A stretch of DNA of 64,000 nt, from the NCBI RefSeq assembly GCF_900177765.1, contig NZ_FXWI01000001.1, positions 744,001 to 808,000 of the forward strand, written 5' to 3'. Shown here one piece after another: positions 17,415 through 26,542 of the stretch. Below the pieces are notes generated by a model. That model was not told the origin of the DNA, did not search any database, and worked only from the letters and a program-made list of their open reading frames with translations. The stretch comes from Agreia sp. VKM Ac-1783. Its GTDB lineage: Bacteria; Actinomycetota; Actinomycetes; Actinomycetales; Microbacteriaceae. The translations under genes were made by a program, and so were the position numbers. How positions within the stretch are numbered: position 1 is the stretch's first letter; every line of letters starts with the position of its first letter.

Positions 17415-17438
17415 CAAACATCATACAAATGATGTTTG
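17415..17438. promoter_or_regulatory. Perfect 10-base-arm palindrome (operator candidate)
   Basis: CAAACATCAT, four bases ACAA, then ATGATGTTTG form a perfect inverted repeat in the divergent region between the beta-helix gene (start 17325) and the SdpI-like gene. Its size and A/T-rich arms suit a GntR- or LacI-type dimer. It is clearly more A/T-rich than its surroundings. Confidence 0.6.
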
Positions 17439-17483
17439 CGGAACGGCAAGGGTGTTGTGCGGACCCGGGTGAAGAATGGAGAG

Positions 17484-17834
17484 ATGGAAACGCAGGATCC
17501 TATTGCCGCGCTGGTTATTCTCGGCTGGTTGTCCGCCGGCCTTCTGGCGTTGATCGCCGTGATCTGCCTGGCTGCCAAGCGCGGGTCGCTCACCGTCAAT
17601 CCGATGGTGGGACTCCGTCTTCCTTCGCTCATGCGCGACGAGGAGTCGTGGCGAGTCGGCCACGCGGCTGCCCTGATGCCGGCCCTTGTCGCGCTCGTGC
17701 TCGCCGTGACGTCCGATCTGATCGGGCTCGTGGCGTTGCCGGCCTACTGGGTCGCGATCGCCACGTTCGTCGCCGGTCTCGTGGCCATCGTCATCCGAGC
17801 ATCGAGGGCGGCCGGACTCTCCTCCGGCGTGTAG
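17484..17834 (+). CDS. SdpI-family small membrane protein
   Basis: About 116 residues with three hydrophobic segments (near residues 8-28, 57-75 and 80-100). The signature between the first two, N-P-M-V-G-L-R-L-P-S-L-M-R-D-E-E-S-W-R, is close to the SdpI/YhfL family motif found in immunity and membrane-associated proteins. GTG at 17469 is an alternative start; the ATG at 17484 directly abuts GGAGAG. It is convergent with moaE. Function in this organism is unknown. Confidence 0.7.
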   Translation: METQDPIAALVILGWLSAGLLALIAVICLAAKRGSLTVNPMVGLRLPSLMRDEESWRVGHAAALMPALVALVLAVTSDLIGLVALPAYWVAIATFVAGLVAIVIRASRAAGLSSGV

Positions 17835-17854
17835 AGACGCACCCCAGCAGCACC

Positions 17855-18352
17855 TCAGCCGAGCGCGGCCACCCACTCCGTGGAACCGTCGGTGAAGCCC
17901 TGCTCTTTCCAGATCGGCACGCGCGCCTTGATCTCGTCGACGAGCGCGGCGCACGCGGCGAAGGCAGTGCCGCGGTGCGCCGATGCGACGGCGCACGCCA
18001 GTGCCACATCGGTGATCGCGAGATCTCCGACGCGGTGCGCCGCGGCGATCGTCGTGCCCGGGTAGGCGAGGGCCGTCTCGGCGACGATCTCGCGCAACAC
18101 GGCGTCGGCCGTCGGATGCGCCGAGTACCTCAGCCAAGTCACGCCCTTGCCCTCATCGTGATCGCGCACCACCCCCGCGAACGTCACGACCGCTCCGGCG
18201 TGGTCGTTCTCGACGGCAGCGACGCACTCGTCGACGGTGACCACCGCATCCGTTACTCGCGCGAAGGCGACCACGGCGGGTGCAGACTCGCCGAAGTCGC
18301 TGCCCGACTCGGGTGTGGAGTGCGTCGGTGAGGAGCGGATGTCAGCGCTCAT
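17855..18352 (-). CDS. moaE: Molybdopterin synthase catalytic subunit MoaE
   Basis: A 165-residue MoaE. Family signatures are G-A-V-V-T-F-A-G-V-V-R-D-H-D, A-A-A-H-R-V-G-D-L, S-A-H-R-G-T-A-F and K-A-R-V-P-I-W-K-E near the C-terminus. It inserts dithiolene sulfur into cPMP with MoaD. The ATG at 18352 lies 11 bases before the mogA stop, so the two genes overlap. Residues 1-25 form a Ser/Pro-rich extension not typical for the family. It is the last gene of the minus-strand moeA-moaC-mogA-moaE operon. Confidence 0.93.
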   Translation of the reverse strand: MSADIRSSPTHSTPESGSDFGESAPAVVAFARVTDAVVTVDECVAAVENDHAGAVVTFAGVVRDHDEGKGVTWLRYSAHPTADAVLREIVAETALAYPGTTIAAAHRVGDLAITDVALACAVASAHRGTAFAACAALVDEIKARVPIWKEQGFTDGSTEWVAALG

Positions 18353-18848
18353 GGTCGCCTCCGTGCAGTTGATCGATGACATGGTCGAGAAGCTCCTCGA
18401 GCACGGCGAGTCCGTCTCTTACTCCTCCGGTCGAGCCCGGAAGGTTCACCACGAAGGTTCGGCCGCCCGCGATTCCCGCGTGCCCTCGGGTGAGAGAGGC
18501 GAGCGGCGTCGATTCGGCCCCGCGTCGGCGGATCGCCTCGATCACTCCCGGCAACTCCCGCTCGAGCAGTGGCAGCGTCGCCTCCGGCGTGCGGTCGGTG
18601 GGATTGACCCCGGTGCCGCCCGTCGTCACGACGAGGTCAGCGCCCGACCCGACGGCATCCTGAAGTGCGGCGACGACCTCGTCGCCATCCGGAACCACCT
18701 GCACGACCGGATCTGCCCACCCGCGCCGTCGCAGCCAGTCGGCGATCACCGGGCCGGTGCGATCGTCGTAGACGCCGGTGGCGGCCCGGGTCGACGCAAC
18801 GATGACGCGGGCTCTGCGCTCGCGGGGTTCGGCGGCACTGCTCGTCAT
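18342..18848 (-). CDS. mogA: Molybdopterin adenylyltransferase MogA/MoaB-type
   Basis: A 168-residue MoCF-binding-domain protein. Motifs: V-I-V-A-S-T-R-A near the start, [20 protein letters not shown] (the molybdopterin-binding loop) and N-L-P-G-S-T-G-G-V. It adenylates molybdopterin before molybdate insertion by MoeA. The ATG overlaps the moaC stop (ATGA), confirming this start over longer in-frame readings through moaC. Confidence 0.92.
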   Translation of the reverse strand: MTSSAAEPRERRARVIVASTRAATGVYDDRTGPVIADWLRRRGWADPVVQVVPDGDEVVAALQDAVGSGADLVVTTGGTGVNPTDRTPEATLPLLERELPGVIEAIRRRGAESTPLASLTRGHAGIAGGRTFVVNLPGSTGGVRDGLAVLEELLDHVIDQLHGGDHER

Positions 18849-19324
18849 TCGACGGTCCAGTCGCCCGACTTGCCGCCTGATTTGGCCGTGACCCGGATGT
18901 CGGTGATCACCACGTGCTTGTCGACCGCCTTGATCATGTCGTACAGGGTGAGCGCGGCGACGGACGCCGCGGTCAGCGCCTCCATCTCGACGCCGGTGAC
19001 TCCTCGAGTCTTCACCGTGGCGGTGATCACGATGCGGTCGTCGCCGGGTTCGAAGTCGATCGTCGCTCCCGAGAGGGGCAACGGATGGCACAGCGGGATG
19101 AGCGACGATGTCTGCTTGGCCGCCATGATTCCGGCGACCCGCGATACGGCGAGGGCTTCGCCCTTCGGCAGCTTGCCGGCAAGGAGGAGCTCGAGCACGT
19201 CGGGGCGGGTGACGACCGTGGCCACCGCGCTCGCGCGCCTCGACGTCTCCGCCTTATCCGTCACATCGACCATCAGCACCGCGCCGTCGGCGCGCACGTG
19301 GGTGAGGGCGGGTTCGTCAGTCAT
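18845..19324 (-). CDS. moaC: Cyclic pyranopterin monophosphate synthase MoaC
   Basis: A 159-residue MoaC. Signatures: [41 protein letters not shown] and the C-terminal K-S-G-G-K-S-G-D-W. It converts the MoaA product to cPMP. The start at 19324 overlaps the moeA stop by 8 bases; longer readings belong to the alternate frame of moeA. Confidence 0.95.
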   Translation of the reverse strand: MTDEPALTHVRADGAVLMVDVTDKAETSRRASAVATVVTRPDVLELLLAGKLPKGEALAVSRVAGIMAAKQTSSLIPLCHPLPLSGATIDFEPGDDRIVITATVKTRGVTGVEMEALTAASVAALTLYDMIKAVDKHVVITDIRVTAKSGGKSGDWTVE

Positions 19325-20609
19325 CGATTCTCCAGACGTCGACCGGGTCGCCTGCGTCGGCGTGGCCGAGCCCGACCGGAAGGTGAACAAGGGCGGTCGA
19401 AGCCGCGTAGGAATGCAAGAGGTGAGAGCTCGGCCCGCCGACGAGTCGCACGCGACCGTCGGTGTCGATGGATGCGCGGCGCACCTGATGCTTGTCGACG
19501 GGCGAATCGACGGACTCGGCCAGGGGGAGGCGCAGCACCTCGCGTTCGACACGGGTAGACCCGGCAAGGCGCCGAAGCGCGGGGCGCACGAACATCTCGA
19601 ATGAGATGAGCGCACTCACCGGGTTGCCGGGGAAGGTCACGACGGGGATTCCGCTCGGATGCCCGGCCGCCTCGACGAGCCCCAGCCCCTGGGGTCCGCC
19701 CGGCTGCATGGCCACATGCGAGAACTCGACGCCGAGCGGGCCGAGCGCGTCGCGCACCACCTCGCGCGCGCCGGCGCTGACTCCTCCGACGGTGATTACG
19801 AGATCGGCCGTCGGCGCACCCTTCTCGATGATGTGCAGCAGATCGGCCGCATCGTCGGAGCGGCACGGCCAGGCGACGACCGTGCAGCCCGCATCGATGA
19901 GCGCCTGGCTCAAGACCGCGCTGTTCGAGTCGTAGATCTGGCCCGGTTGCAGGGCCGTGCCCGGTTCGCGGATCTCGTGGCCGGTGGCGATGAGCAGAAC
20001 CCGGATGCGGCGCAGCACGTCGACCTTCGTCAATCCTGACGCCGCGATCACTCCCAGCTGGGCCGGGCCGAGCATGGAACCCTCCGGCAGGAGCAGCTCG
20101 CCCCGCGCGACGTCGCTTCCACGGCGCCGAACGAACTCGTCTGCACCGGGAGCCGACGTGAATTCGACGGTCAGTGGCGAGCCGCCGTCGGTCTCTGTGG
20201 CCGAACGGAAATGCGAGGGGATAGCGCGCTCGATCGGAACGACGGCGTCTGCGCCGGCGGGCAGGGGAGCCCCCGTCATGATCGGTGCAGCGGTTCCGGG
20301 CTCAATCGCGGAGATCGTGTCTCCCGCGTTGATCTGGGTCTCGACGCGAAGCCGCACCCCGGCATCCGGGGTCGCCCCCGACAGCTCGGCCGCCCGAACG
20401 GCGTAGCCATCCATCTGCGAGTTGTCGAACGGCGGAAGGTCGCCAGGCGACACGACATCGTGGGCGAGTGTGCGTTGCCTATAGGCGTCGGGCGCCGCGG
20501 CGATGCGGGAGGCGGAGAGGGAGATCGTCTCGACGGCACGATCGTGACCGAGGGGCGCCAGCAGCTGCCGCACGGCGGCGGCGTGCTGGTCGAGCGAGCG
20601 TGAGGCCAT
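19317..20609 (-). CDS. moeA: Molybdopterin molybdenumtransferase MoeA
   Basis: About 430 residues. MoeA motifs: [38 protein letters not shown] and P-G-N-P-V-S-A-L. It inserts molybdate into adenylated molybdopterin. The ATG at 20609 was chosen (GAGAAT lies six bases upstream as a possible -10 of a leaderless mRNA); an ATG at 20627 would add six residues. It is the first gene of the four-gene Moco operon. Confidence 0.92.
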   Translation of the reverse strand: MASRSLDQHAAAVRQLLAPLGHDRAVETISLSASRIAAAPDAYRQRTLAHDVVSPGDLPPFDNSQMDGYAVRAAELSGATPDAGVRLRVETQINAGDTISAIEPGTAAPIMTGAPLPAGADAVVPIERAIPSHFRSATETDGGSPLTVEFTSAPGADEFVRRRGSDVARGELLLPEGSMLGPAQLGVIAASGLTKVDVLRRIRVLLIATGHEIREPGTALQPGQIYDSNSAVLSQALIDAGCTVVAWPCRSDDAADLLHIIEKGAPTADLVITVGGVSAGAREVVRDALGPLGVEFSHVAMQPGGPQGLGLVEAAGHPSGIPVVTFPGNPVSALISFEMFVRPALRRLAGSTRVEREVLRLPLAESVDSPVDKHQVRRASIDTDGRVRLVGGPSSHLLHSYAASTALVHLPVGLGHADAGDPVDVWRIDD

Positions 20610-20783
20610 GCACTCATTCTCGCTCATCGGCCCCGCAGCGGGCGCGGGCGGGCGACCGAAAATCTGGAGCACGCCCCGAAGGTGGGGGTGACCGGCCGCA
20701 CGACTGGCCCCTAGGGTCGACACGACGGCGTCGCCCGGTCTTCTCGACTCGCTTGCCGGTCCGGAGCCAACGAGGAGTAACGA

Positions 20784-21125
20784 ATGTCATCTACCGCATC
20801 TGCATCGACGCAGTCTCTATCGAATCCGTTGAGGGTGGTGACCATCGTCTTCACCGTGCTCGCCTCGATCGGGCTGGTCGCGGCGGTGGTTCTCGTCGTC
20901 GCGACGATCGTGGCGCTGGGCGACGCGAGCGACGACGCGGCGTGGTACCTCGGATTCTCCGTGATCGCGTCGGTGCTGAACCTGGTGGCAGCGATCGTCG
21001 CGCTGATACTCGGCATCGTCGGACTCCGGCGAGTCAGAAACCGGATCTCGTTGATCGCGCTCGTGGTGGGTGTGGCGGTTCTCGTGGTGCTGGTGGCGCA
21101 GCTGATCATCGCGGCCGCGCCCTAA
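20784..21125 (+). CDS. Small hydrophobic membrane protein, DUF4190-like
   Basis: 113 residues with three predicted transmembrane helices (about residues 18-45, 55-80 and 88-110). The last loop G-I-V-G-L-R-R-V-R-N resembles the short inter-helix loop of small DUF4190-type proteins. GAGGAG seven bases before the ATG supports the start. It is divergent from moeA and precedes the molybdate regulator and transporter. No enzymatic motif is present. Confidence 0.7.
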   Translation: MSSTASASTQSLSNPLRVVTIVFTVLASIGLVAAVVLVVATIVALGDASDDAAWYLGFSVIASVLNLVAAIVALILGIVGLRRVRNRISLIALVVGVAVLVVLVAQLIIAAAP

Positions 21126-21166
21126 TCGTGCGCTCCATCCGCTAATGAGTCACTAAACTCGCTTTT

Positions 21167-21571
21167 GTGACGCAAATTCGGATCAGAGACGCCGCGCTCT
21201 TTCTCGGTATCAGCGATGACACCGTTCGGCGCTGGATAGAGAAGGGCGTGCTCGACTCGTCGCTCGACGAGGCCGGGCGCAAAGTAGTCGACGGTGTCGA
21301 CCTGGCGCGTCTGGCGCAAGAGAACTCGGCTCATTCGGTCGACCCGTCCGATATGAAGAGCTCGGCGCGCAATCGTTTCGTCGGCCTGGTCACCCGCGTG
21401 ACGAGCGACCGGGTGATGAGCCAGGTCGAGCTGCAGTGCGGACCCCATCGCGTCGTGTCGCTCATGAGCACCGAGGCGGTTCGCGACCTCGACTTGAAGC
21501 CCGGCTCGGTCGCCGTTGCCGTGATCAAATCCACCAACGTCATCGTCGAGGCATCCAGGAGTACGTCGTGA
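21167..21571 (+). CDS. HTH plus Mop/TOBE molybdate-responsive protein
   Basis: 134 residues, GTG start. Residues 4-50 form an excisionase/MerR-like HTH (D-A-A-L-F-L-G-I-S-D-D-T-V-R-R-W-I). Residues about 67-131 form one Mop/TOBE domain (S-A-R-N-R-F-V-G-L-V-T-R-V and S-V-A-V-A-V-I-K-S-T-N-V). Mop domains bind molybdate oxyanions. It probably senses molybdate and regulates the modABC genes that follow; its stop overlaps the modA GTG. TAAACT seven bases before the GTG suggests a leaderless mRNA. Confidence 0.85.
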   Translation: MTQIRIRDAALFLGISDDTVRRWIEKGVLDSSLDEAGRKVVDGVDLARLAQENSAHSVDPSDMKSSARNRFVGLVTRVTSDRVMSQVELQCGPHRVVSLMSTEAVRDLDLKPGSVAVAVIKSTNVIVEASRSTS

Positions 21572-22392
21572 GAAAGGTCGTCCTCTCGGCTCTCGCCGTC
21601 GTCGGTGCCGTGAGTCTTCTCGCGGGGTGCGCGTCCCCTTCGACAGGCTCAGGGAACGAGGCATGGTCAGGGAACGAGACAGGCTCAGGGAACGGGTCGA
21701 GTGAGACCCCGGTCGTCGACCAGACGCTTACGGTCTTCGCCGCGGCGTCGCTCAAAAGCACCTTCACCGAGCTCGCGTCCGAGTTCGAGAAGTCGCACCC
21801 CGGAGTGACCGTCTCGTTGACCTTCGCAGGCTCGGCAGATCTGGTCTCCCAGATCATCGAGGGAGCGCCGGCCGACGTCGTCGCATTCGCTGACGAGAAG
21901 AACATGGCGAAGCTGAGCGACGCGAAGCTGATCCGAGGCACACCGCAGCTCTTCGCGAGCAACACCCTCGAGATCGCGGTACCTCGAGGCAACCCGGCTG
22001 ACATCACCTCCTTCCAGGATCTGACCAAACCCGACGCGAAGGTGGTCATCTGCGCCGAGCAGGTTCCCTGCGGCTCGGCGACGACGAAGATCGAACAGGC
22101 CACCGGCATCACGCTCAGCCCCGTGAGCGAGGAGTCCGCCGTGACCGACGTGCTCGGCAAGGTCTCGTCGGGCGAGGCGGATGCCGGACTCGTGTACGTG
22201 ACCGACGTCGAGGCTGCCGGCGACGCGGTCGAGGGCATCACTTTTCCCGAGGCGGCCGGGGCCGTGAACAAATATCCGGTCGGAGTCACGGTGGGGGCCG
22301 CGCAGCCCGAGCTCGCAGCAGAATTCGCGACCCTCATCGCCGGGGCTGAAGGTCAGACGATCCTCGCCTCCGCGGGCTTCGCCAAGCCGTAA
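21568..22392 (+). CDS. modA: Molybdate-binding lipoprotein ModA
   Basis: A 274-residue periplasmic-type binding protein starting at GTG in GTGA overlap with the HTH-Mop gene. Lipobox L-A-G-C lies at about residues 18-21. The ModA fold begins at [13 protein letters not shown] and has [11 protein letters not shown] and P-A-D-V-V-A-F-A-D. Between the lipid anchor and the fold is a G/S/N-rich linker, about residues 23-50, encoded by a copy of the dispersed repeat (see repeat at 21635-21697). It captures molybdate for ModBC. Confidence 0.92.
   Translation: MRKVVLSALAVVGAVSLLAGCASPSTGSGNEAWSGNETGSGNGSSETPVVDQTLTVFAAASLKSTFTELASEFEKSHPGVTVSLTFAGSADLVSQIIEGAPADVVAFADEKNMAKLSDAKLIRGTPQLFASNTLEIAVPRGNPADITSFQDLTKPDAKVVICAEQVPCGSATTKIEQATGITLSPVSEESAVTDVLGKVSSGEADAGLVYVTDVEAAGDAVEGITFPEAAGAVNKYPVGVTVGAAQPELAAEFATLIAGAEGQTILASAGFAKP
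21635..21697. repeat. REP-like repeat units inside modA
   Basis: Three degenerate head-to-tail copies of the unit CTTCGACAGGCTCAGGGAAC, the reverse orientation of the CCCTGAGCYTGTCGAAGGG family found at 32834, 42609 and 44416. The first copy (from 21635) is nearly intact, the middle one is eroded and the third lacks the CTTC end. The reading frame stays open and encodes the ModA linker. Confidence 0.75.
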
Positions 22393-23195
22393 TGTCCGAA
22401 CGCGTGCGGCAGCGCTCCACTCTCGGCGGCATCCCTGCGTGGGTTGCCGTTGTCGCTGCTGTCGGGGCACTGCTCATCGTCGTTCCGATCGTGAGTCTCG
22501 CCACCCGCGTCGACTGGCCGAACTTCGCGGTGCTCGTCACCAGCCCCTCATCTCTGGCTGCGCTTGCGCTGAGCCTGCGCACGTCGGTCGCGAGTACCGC
22601 GCTGTGCGTTCTGCTCGGCGTTCCTCTGGCGCTCGTTCTCGCGCGAACGAGCTTCCCCGGCAAGCGCATTCTCCGCGCGCTGATCCTTCTACCTCTCGTT
22701 CTTCCGCCGGTCGTCGGAGGCATCGCGCTGCTTGCGGCCTTCGGGCGACGAGGGCTTCTCGGCTCCTCGCTCGAGACGATGGGCGTGAGCATCGCCTTCT
22801 CGACCGTCGCCGTGGTGCTCGCGCAGACTTTCGTCGCGCTGCCCTTCTTGGTGCTGAGCCTGGAGGCGGCCCTGCGTGCGGCCGGATCGCGGTACGAGGC
22901 CGTCGCATCCACACTGGGTGCATCGCCCAGCAGCGTATTTCGCCGGGTGACCCTGCCCCTGGTGCTGCCCGGCCTGGTCACCGGGGCGGTGCTCGCCTTC
23001 GCCCGGGCGCTCGGCGAGTTCGGTGCAACTCTGACTTTCGCGGGCAGCCTCGAGGGCGTCACGCGAACCTTGCCGCTCGAGATCTACCTGCAGCGCGAGA
23101 CCGATCCCGATGCGGCCGTGGCCCTGGCCCTGGTGCTCGTCGTCGTGGCGGTCGTCGTGATGATCGTCACCTACGGGCGCAGGGAGATTCGATGA
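22392..23195 (+). CDS. modB: Molybdate ABC transporter permease ModB
   Basis: A 267-residue integral membrane protein with about five to six transmembrane helices and a conserved cytoplasmic EAA-type loop ([12 protein letters not shown], then [12 protein letters not shown]). [15 protein letters not shown] is the ModB/CysT signature. The ATG overlaps the modA stop by one base (TAATG). Confidence 0.93.
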   Translation: MSERVRQRSTLGGIPAWVAVVAAVGALLIVVPIVSLATRVDWPNFAVLVTSPSSLAALALSLRTSVASTALCVLLGVPLALVLARTSFPGKRILRALILLPLVLPPVVGGIALLAAFGRRGLLGSSLETMGVSIAFSTVAVVLAQTFVALPFLVLSLEAALRAAGSRYEAVASTLGASPSSVFRRVTLPLVLPGLVTGAVLAFARALGEFGATLTFAGSLEGVTRTLPLEIYLQRETDPDAAVALALVLVVVAVVVMIVTYGRREIR

Positions 23196-23917
23196 GCCTC
23201 GATGTGCACGCGGTCGTGGAGTCCGACCGGCTCGATGTGCGCTTCTCGCTCGACGAGGGCGAGACGCTTGCTGTTCTCGGGCCGAACGGTGCCGGAAAGT
23301 CGACCCTCCTCGACGTTCTCGCCGGTCTTCTGAGGCCGGACTCGGCGCACGTTCGCCTGGGCGAGAAGACGCTGGTCTCGACCGGCCATGACGCTCGCGA
23401 CGTCTGGGTGTCGCCGCACTCCCGCGGTGTCGCGCTGCTCGCGCAGGAGGCTCTCCTCTTCCCCCACCTCACCGTGCGTGACAACGTCGCATTCGGCCCT
23501 CGCAGCGCGGGCCGTGACCGGGCCGAAGCCCGGCGCATCGCCGAGCATTGGCTCGAGCGAGTGGATGCTACGGGGCTGGCCGATCGGCGCCCTCGTCGGC
23601 TCTCGGGCGGCCAGGCCCAACGCGTCGCGGTGGCCAGGGCGCTGGCGACCGAGCCGAAACTGCTGCTGCTCGATGAACCGTTCGGCGCCCTGGACGCGGC
23701 TGTGGCTCCGGCGATGCGACGGCTTCTGTCTGAAGTGCTCGCCGAGCGCACGGTGGTGATGGTCACCCACGATCCGCTCGATGCCCTCGCGCTCGCAGAC
23801 AGGGTAATCGTTCTCGACGGTGGGCGGATCGTCGAGCAGGGCGCCGCACGAGAGGTGCTTCTGAATCCCCAGACCGAGTTCACTCGTCTCTTGACGTTCG
23901 GACTCGGCGCAGTCTGA
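23192..23917 (+). CDS. modC: Molybdate ABC transporter ATPase ModC, without Mop domain
   Basis: 241 residues. Walker A is G-P-N-G-A-G-K-S-T near residues 30-38, the signature is [10 protein letters not shown], Walker B is [12 protein letters not shown] and the switch is T-H-D-P-L-D-A. E. coli ModC is about 350 residues because of a C-terminal TOBE/Mop domain; that domain is absent here and a Mop domain instead occurs in the HTH protein at 21167. The ATG overlaps the modB stop (ATGA). Confidence 0.92.
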   Translation: MSLDVHAVVESDRLDVRFSLDEGETLAVLGPNGAGKSTLLDVLAGLLRPDSAHVRLGEKTLVSTGHDARDVWVSPHSRGVALLAQEALLFPHLTVRDNVAFGPRSAGRDRAEARRIAEHWLERVDATGLADRRPRRLSGGQAQRVAVARALATEPKLLLLDEPFGALDAAVAPAMRRLLSEVLAERTVVMVTHDPLDALALADRVIVLDGGRIVEQGAAREVLLNPQTEFTRLLTFGLGAV

Positions 23918-23990
23918 CTCCTCCATTTTCCGACAAACGTCGGGAGCCGAGGCACGGGCCTGACGCCGAAGGACGACGTAGGCTGGGTGA

Positions 23991-25091
23991 ATGAGCATCA
24001 CGCTCGGCATGCCGACGATCCCGATCCGCGGCACGACTGTGACGTCTGGCCAGCCGCAGGCATCCGATCGCCCTGCCGTGCCCGGCCTGCTCGACCGCTT
24101 CGGTCGCACGGCCACCGATCTGCGCATCTCGTTGACAGACAAGTGCAACCTGCGCTGCACCTACTGCATGCCCGCCGAGGGCCTGCCGTTCCTGGCTGGG
24201 CCCAAGCTCCTGACCCGCGAGGAGATCGCGCGTCTCGCCCGCATCGCCGTACGCGAACTCGGAGTGCGTCAGATCCGCTTCACGGGCGGCGAGCCGTTGC
24301 TGCGCAAAGACCTCGTCGAGATCATCGAAGACTGCGCGGCCCTCGAGCCTCGTCCCGAGATCTCTCTCACAACCAACGCGATCGGACTGAAGAGTCGCGC
24401 GGAGGCGCTCGCCGCTGCGGGACTCGACCGCGTCAACGTGTCGCTCGATTCGATCTGCGCCGAGACCTTCGCCACGATCACCCGGCGTCCGTTCCTCAAC
24501 CGCGTGCTCGAGGGCATCGATGAGTTGCGCACCGTGGGCCTCGAGCGCACCAAGATCAATGCCGTGCTGATGCCGGGCATCAACGACGACCAGGGCGTCG
24601 AGCTGCTCGAGTGGGCTCTGGCAGGCGGCCATCAGTTGCGCTTCATCGAGCAGATGCCTCTGGATGCCGACCACTCGTGGACGCGCGACGGCATGATCAC
24701 CGCCGCCCAGATCCGCGAGAAGCTCGAGGTGCGCTACGTGCTCACGCCCGATGAGGCTCCGCGCGACGGTGCCCCGGCCGAGCTGTACCAGGTGCGCGAG
24801 AAGTCCGACCCGACCGGTGAGGTGCTCGGCATGGTGGGAATCATCGCGAGCGTCACCGAGAATTTCTGCGACGACTGCCGCCGCACGCGCATCACCGCCG
24901 AGGGCGGGGTTCGCAGCTGCCTCTTCTCCGAGGGAGAGACCGACCTGCTCGCGCTGCTCCGCGGAGGAGCGACCGACGAGGAGATCGCCGACCTCTGGCG
25001 TGCGGCCATGTGGGCGAAGCCATCCGGGCACGGCATCAACGCCTCCGGCTTCGAGCAGCCGGCCCGCTCCATGAGTGCGATCGGCGGCTGA
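23991..25091 (+). CDS. moaA: GTP 3',8-cyclase MoaA
   Basis: 366 residues. The radical-SAM cluster motif C-N-L-R-C-T-Y-C is near residues 50-57, F-T-G-G-E-P-L-L-R follows, and the second cluster is bound by C-D-D-C plus a later Cys in R-S-C-L-F-S. The C-terminus ends in the Gly-Gly tail needed for activity. It performs the first step of molybdenum cofactor synthesis. TAGGCT six bases before the ATG suggests a leaderless mRNA. Confidence 0.96.
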   Translation: MSITLGMPTIPIRGTTVTSGQPQASDRPAVPGLLDRFGRTATDLRISLTDKCNLRCTYCMPAEGLPFLAGPKLLTREEIARLARIAVRELGVRQIRFTGGEPLLRKDLVEIIEDCAALEPRPEISLTTNAIGLKSRAEALAAAGLDRVNVSLDSICAETFATITRRPFLNRVLEGIDELRTVGLERTKINAVLMPGINDDQGVELLEWALAGGHQLRFIEQMPLDADHSWTRDGMITAAQIREKLEVRYVLTPDEAPRDGAPAELYQVREKSDPTGEVLGMVGIIASVTENFCDDCRRTRITAEGGVRSCLFSEGETDLLALLRGGATDEEIADLWRAAMWAKPSGHGINASGFEQPARSMSAIGG

Positions 25092-25092
25092 G

Positions 25093-25332
25093 ATGCAGGT
25101 TCAGGTGAGGTACTTCGCCGCGGCCAAGGCTGCAACGGGTGTAGCCGAAGAGACGCGTCCGATCGGCGACAGCCACACGATCGGCGCTCTGCTCGACGAG
25201 CTCGGCGACAACCCTCGGGCCGTCTTCGCGCGCTGCTCGTTCATCCTCAACGAGGTCTCCACCACCGATCGCGACATCGTGCTGAAAGACGGCGACCGCC
25301 TCGACGTGCTGCCCCCGTTCGCCGGCGGCTGA
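25093..25332 (+). CDS. moaD: Molybdopterin synthase sulfur carrier MoaD
   Basis: 79 residues of ubiquitin-like fold: V-R-Y-F-A-A-A-K-A-A-T-G at the start, L-N-E-V-S near the middle and the obligatory C-terminal P-P-F-A-G-G, whose terminal Gly is thiocarboxylated. The ATG lies one base after the moaA stop, so the two are co-transcribed. Its adenylation and sulfuration partner is likely the MoeB-rhodanese protein at 27711. Confidence 0.93.
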   Translation: MQVQVRYFAAAKAATGVAEETRPIGDSHTIGALLDELGDNPRAVFARCSFILNEVSTTDRDIVLKDGDRLDVLPPFAGG

Positions 25333-25425
25333 CCTTCTCCTCACGAGTAGTAGTACCCCGCGCGGACTGGTGGTGCAGGTGTGCCTGTACCCACTGTCCG
25401 TAGCGGTACCTGCTGGTGGCCGGAG

Positions 25426-25998
25426 CTACGCGCGGCGGGCCTCAGCCTCGATCAACGCGCGGTAGGCCGCCCACTCCTCGACCGAGCGCGCGGGAACGTT
25501 CGGGTCTGCAGCCCGCAGGCCCACCTCACCATCGATGCCCTCGCGAAGGATATCCGCGTGGCCCGCGTGCCGGGCTGTCTCCGCGATCACGTGCACGAGG
25601 ATCTGGTGCAGCGTCACGTGGCGCTTCTCCGGTTGCCACCACGGCACCTCGCCCACCGCGTCGAGGGCGAGCGCATCGATCGTGGCGTCGCTGTGCGCCG
25701 CCGAGTAATGGTGGAACTCGATGATCTCGGAACGCGACTCGGCGGCGGGCACCCACATGTCGGCGTCGTCTGCCGCATCCTCGGCCAGCCAGGGAACCGC
25801 GCGATCGGCCGGACGAGCGAACGTCACGCCGAAGTAGTCGAGCTGAACGCTCGCCACGTGCTTGATCAGACCGAGAAGGTTCGTGCCCGTGGGCGTCAGC
25901 GGTCGGCGGGTGTCGTAGTCGCTGAGCCCCTCGACCTTGAGGAGCAGGCTGTCGCGTCCGCGCCGCAGGTAGTCGTGCAGAATCTCTTTGTCGTTCAT
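25426..25998 (-). CDS. DinB-like (DUF664-type) protein
   Basis: 190 residues of a four-helix DinB-superfamily protein: N-L-L-G-L-I-K-H-V-A-S-V-Q-L-D-Y-F near residues 38-54, H-H-Y-S-A-A-H, L-H-Q-I-L-V-H-V-I-A-E-T-A-R-H-A-G-H and I-D-G near the C-terminus. The three His positions match the family's metal site. DinB proteins often act as small-thiol-dependent transferases, but this one's role is unknown. The start at 25998 overlaps nothing; the stop of the lipoprotein gene is 2 bases upstream, so they may share a transcript. Confidence 0.82.
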   Translation of the reverse strand: MNDKEILHDYLRRGRDSLLLKVEGLSDYDTRRPLTPTGTNLLGLIKHVASVQLDYFGVTFARPADRAVPWLAEDAADDADMWVPAAESRSEIIEFHHYSAAHSDATIDALALDAVGEVPWWQPEKRHVTLHQILVHVIAETARHAGHADILREGIDGEVGLRAADPNVPARSVEEWAAYRALIEAEARRA

Positions 25999-25999
25999 G

Positions 26000-26542
26000 T
26001 CACTGGAAGACGCTGCGGACGATGAGAGTGCGACCATCCGCGGCCAGATGCACGGTGCTCCGGAACGTGTCTTGTGAGAACGCAGCGTCGAGAGCAGGCG
26101 AAGCGAGGTACGGGCCTTCTGGCACTTTTTCGTCTAGAGGCGACTCGACCGTGGGCGTGGTCGTCGTCTGCGTCACCTCGTATTCCCCGACGATCTTCTG
26201 CGCGTCGGCCTCGGGGAGGGTGACGATCGCGTCGATCCAGTAGATCGACGGCCCGGGCACAGAATCATCGCCCAAAGTCCCGGAAAGCCAGGTGGCCGAC
26301 TCTGCGCCCGTCAGTAAGTCAAAGCGTGAGGTGAGAGGTTCGAGGTCGGTGCGGAGTTCTCCGGTGCCGCCGCGCTTCATGGTCGTCTCGGTCATTGTCG
26401 GGGTCTCCGGGGTTCGCGAATTGGCGTGAGGGGGAGCGATGGCACAACCGCCGAGCGCGAGGCTCAAGACTGTCACCAGCGCGGCGGCCGCGATAAACGC
26501 GGATGCGCGTGGCCACTGCATTCTCTGAGCGTCAACGTTCAC
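26000..26542 (-). CDS. Small lipoprotein, unknown function
   Basis: 180 residues with a lipoprotein signal peptide (hydrophobic A-A-A-L-V-T-V-L-S-L-A-L then G-G-C near residue 33). The rest shows no family I recognise; it has W-I-D-A-I-V-T-L-P-E-A-D-A and a mid-protein T-Q-T-T-T-T-P-T linker. The GTG at 26542 was chosen because GGAG lies about 9 bases upstream; an ATG at 26521 is possible. It overlaps the WXG100 gene by 11 bases and is transcribed after it, which suggests a functional pair. Confidence 0.75.
   Translation of the reverse strand: MNVDAQRMQWPRASAFIAAAALVTVLSLALGGCAIAPPHANSRTPETPTMTETTMKRGGTGELRTDLEPLTSRFDLLTGAESATWLSGTLGDDSVPGPSIYWIDAIVTLPEADAQKIVGEYEVTQTTTTPTVESPLDEKVPEGPYLASPALDAAFSQDTFRSTVHLAADGRTLIVRSVFQ

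Noticed and set aside
25333-25425. Gap between convergent moaD and DinB-like genes with short inverted pairs (GCAGGT/ACCTGC, CGTAGC/GCTACG)
   Set aside because: The pairings are short and compete with each other; at most a weak bidirectional terminator. No gene or RNA family recognised.
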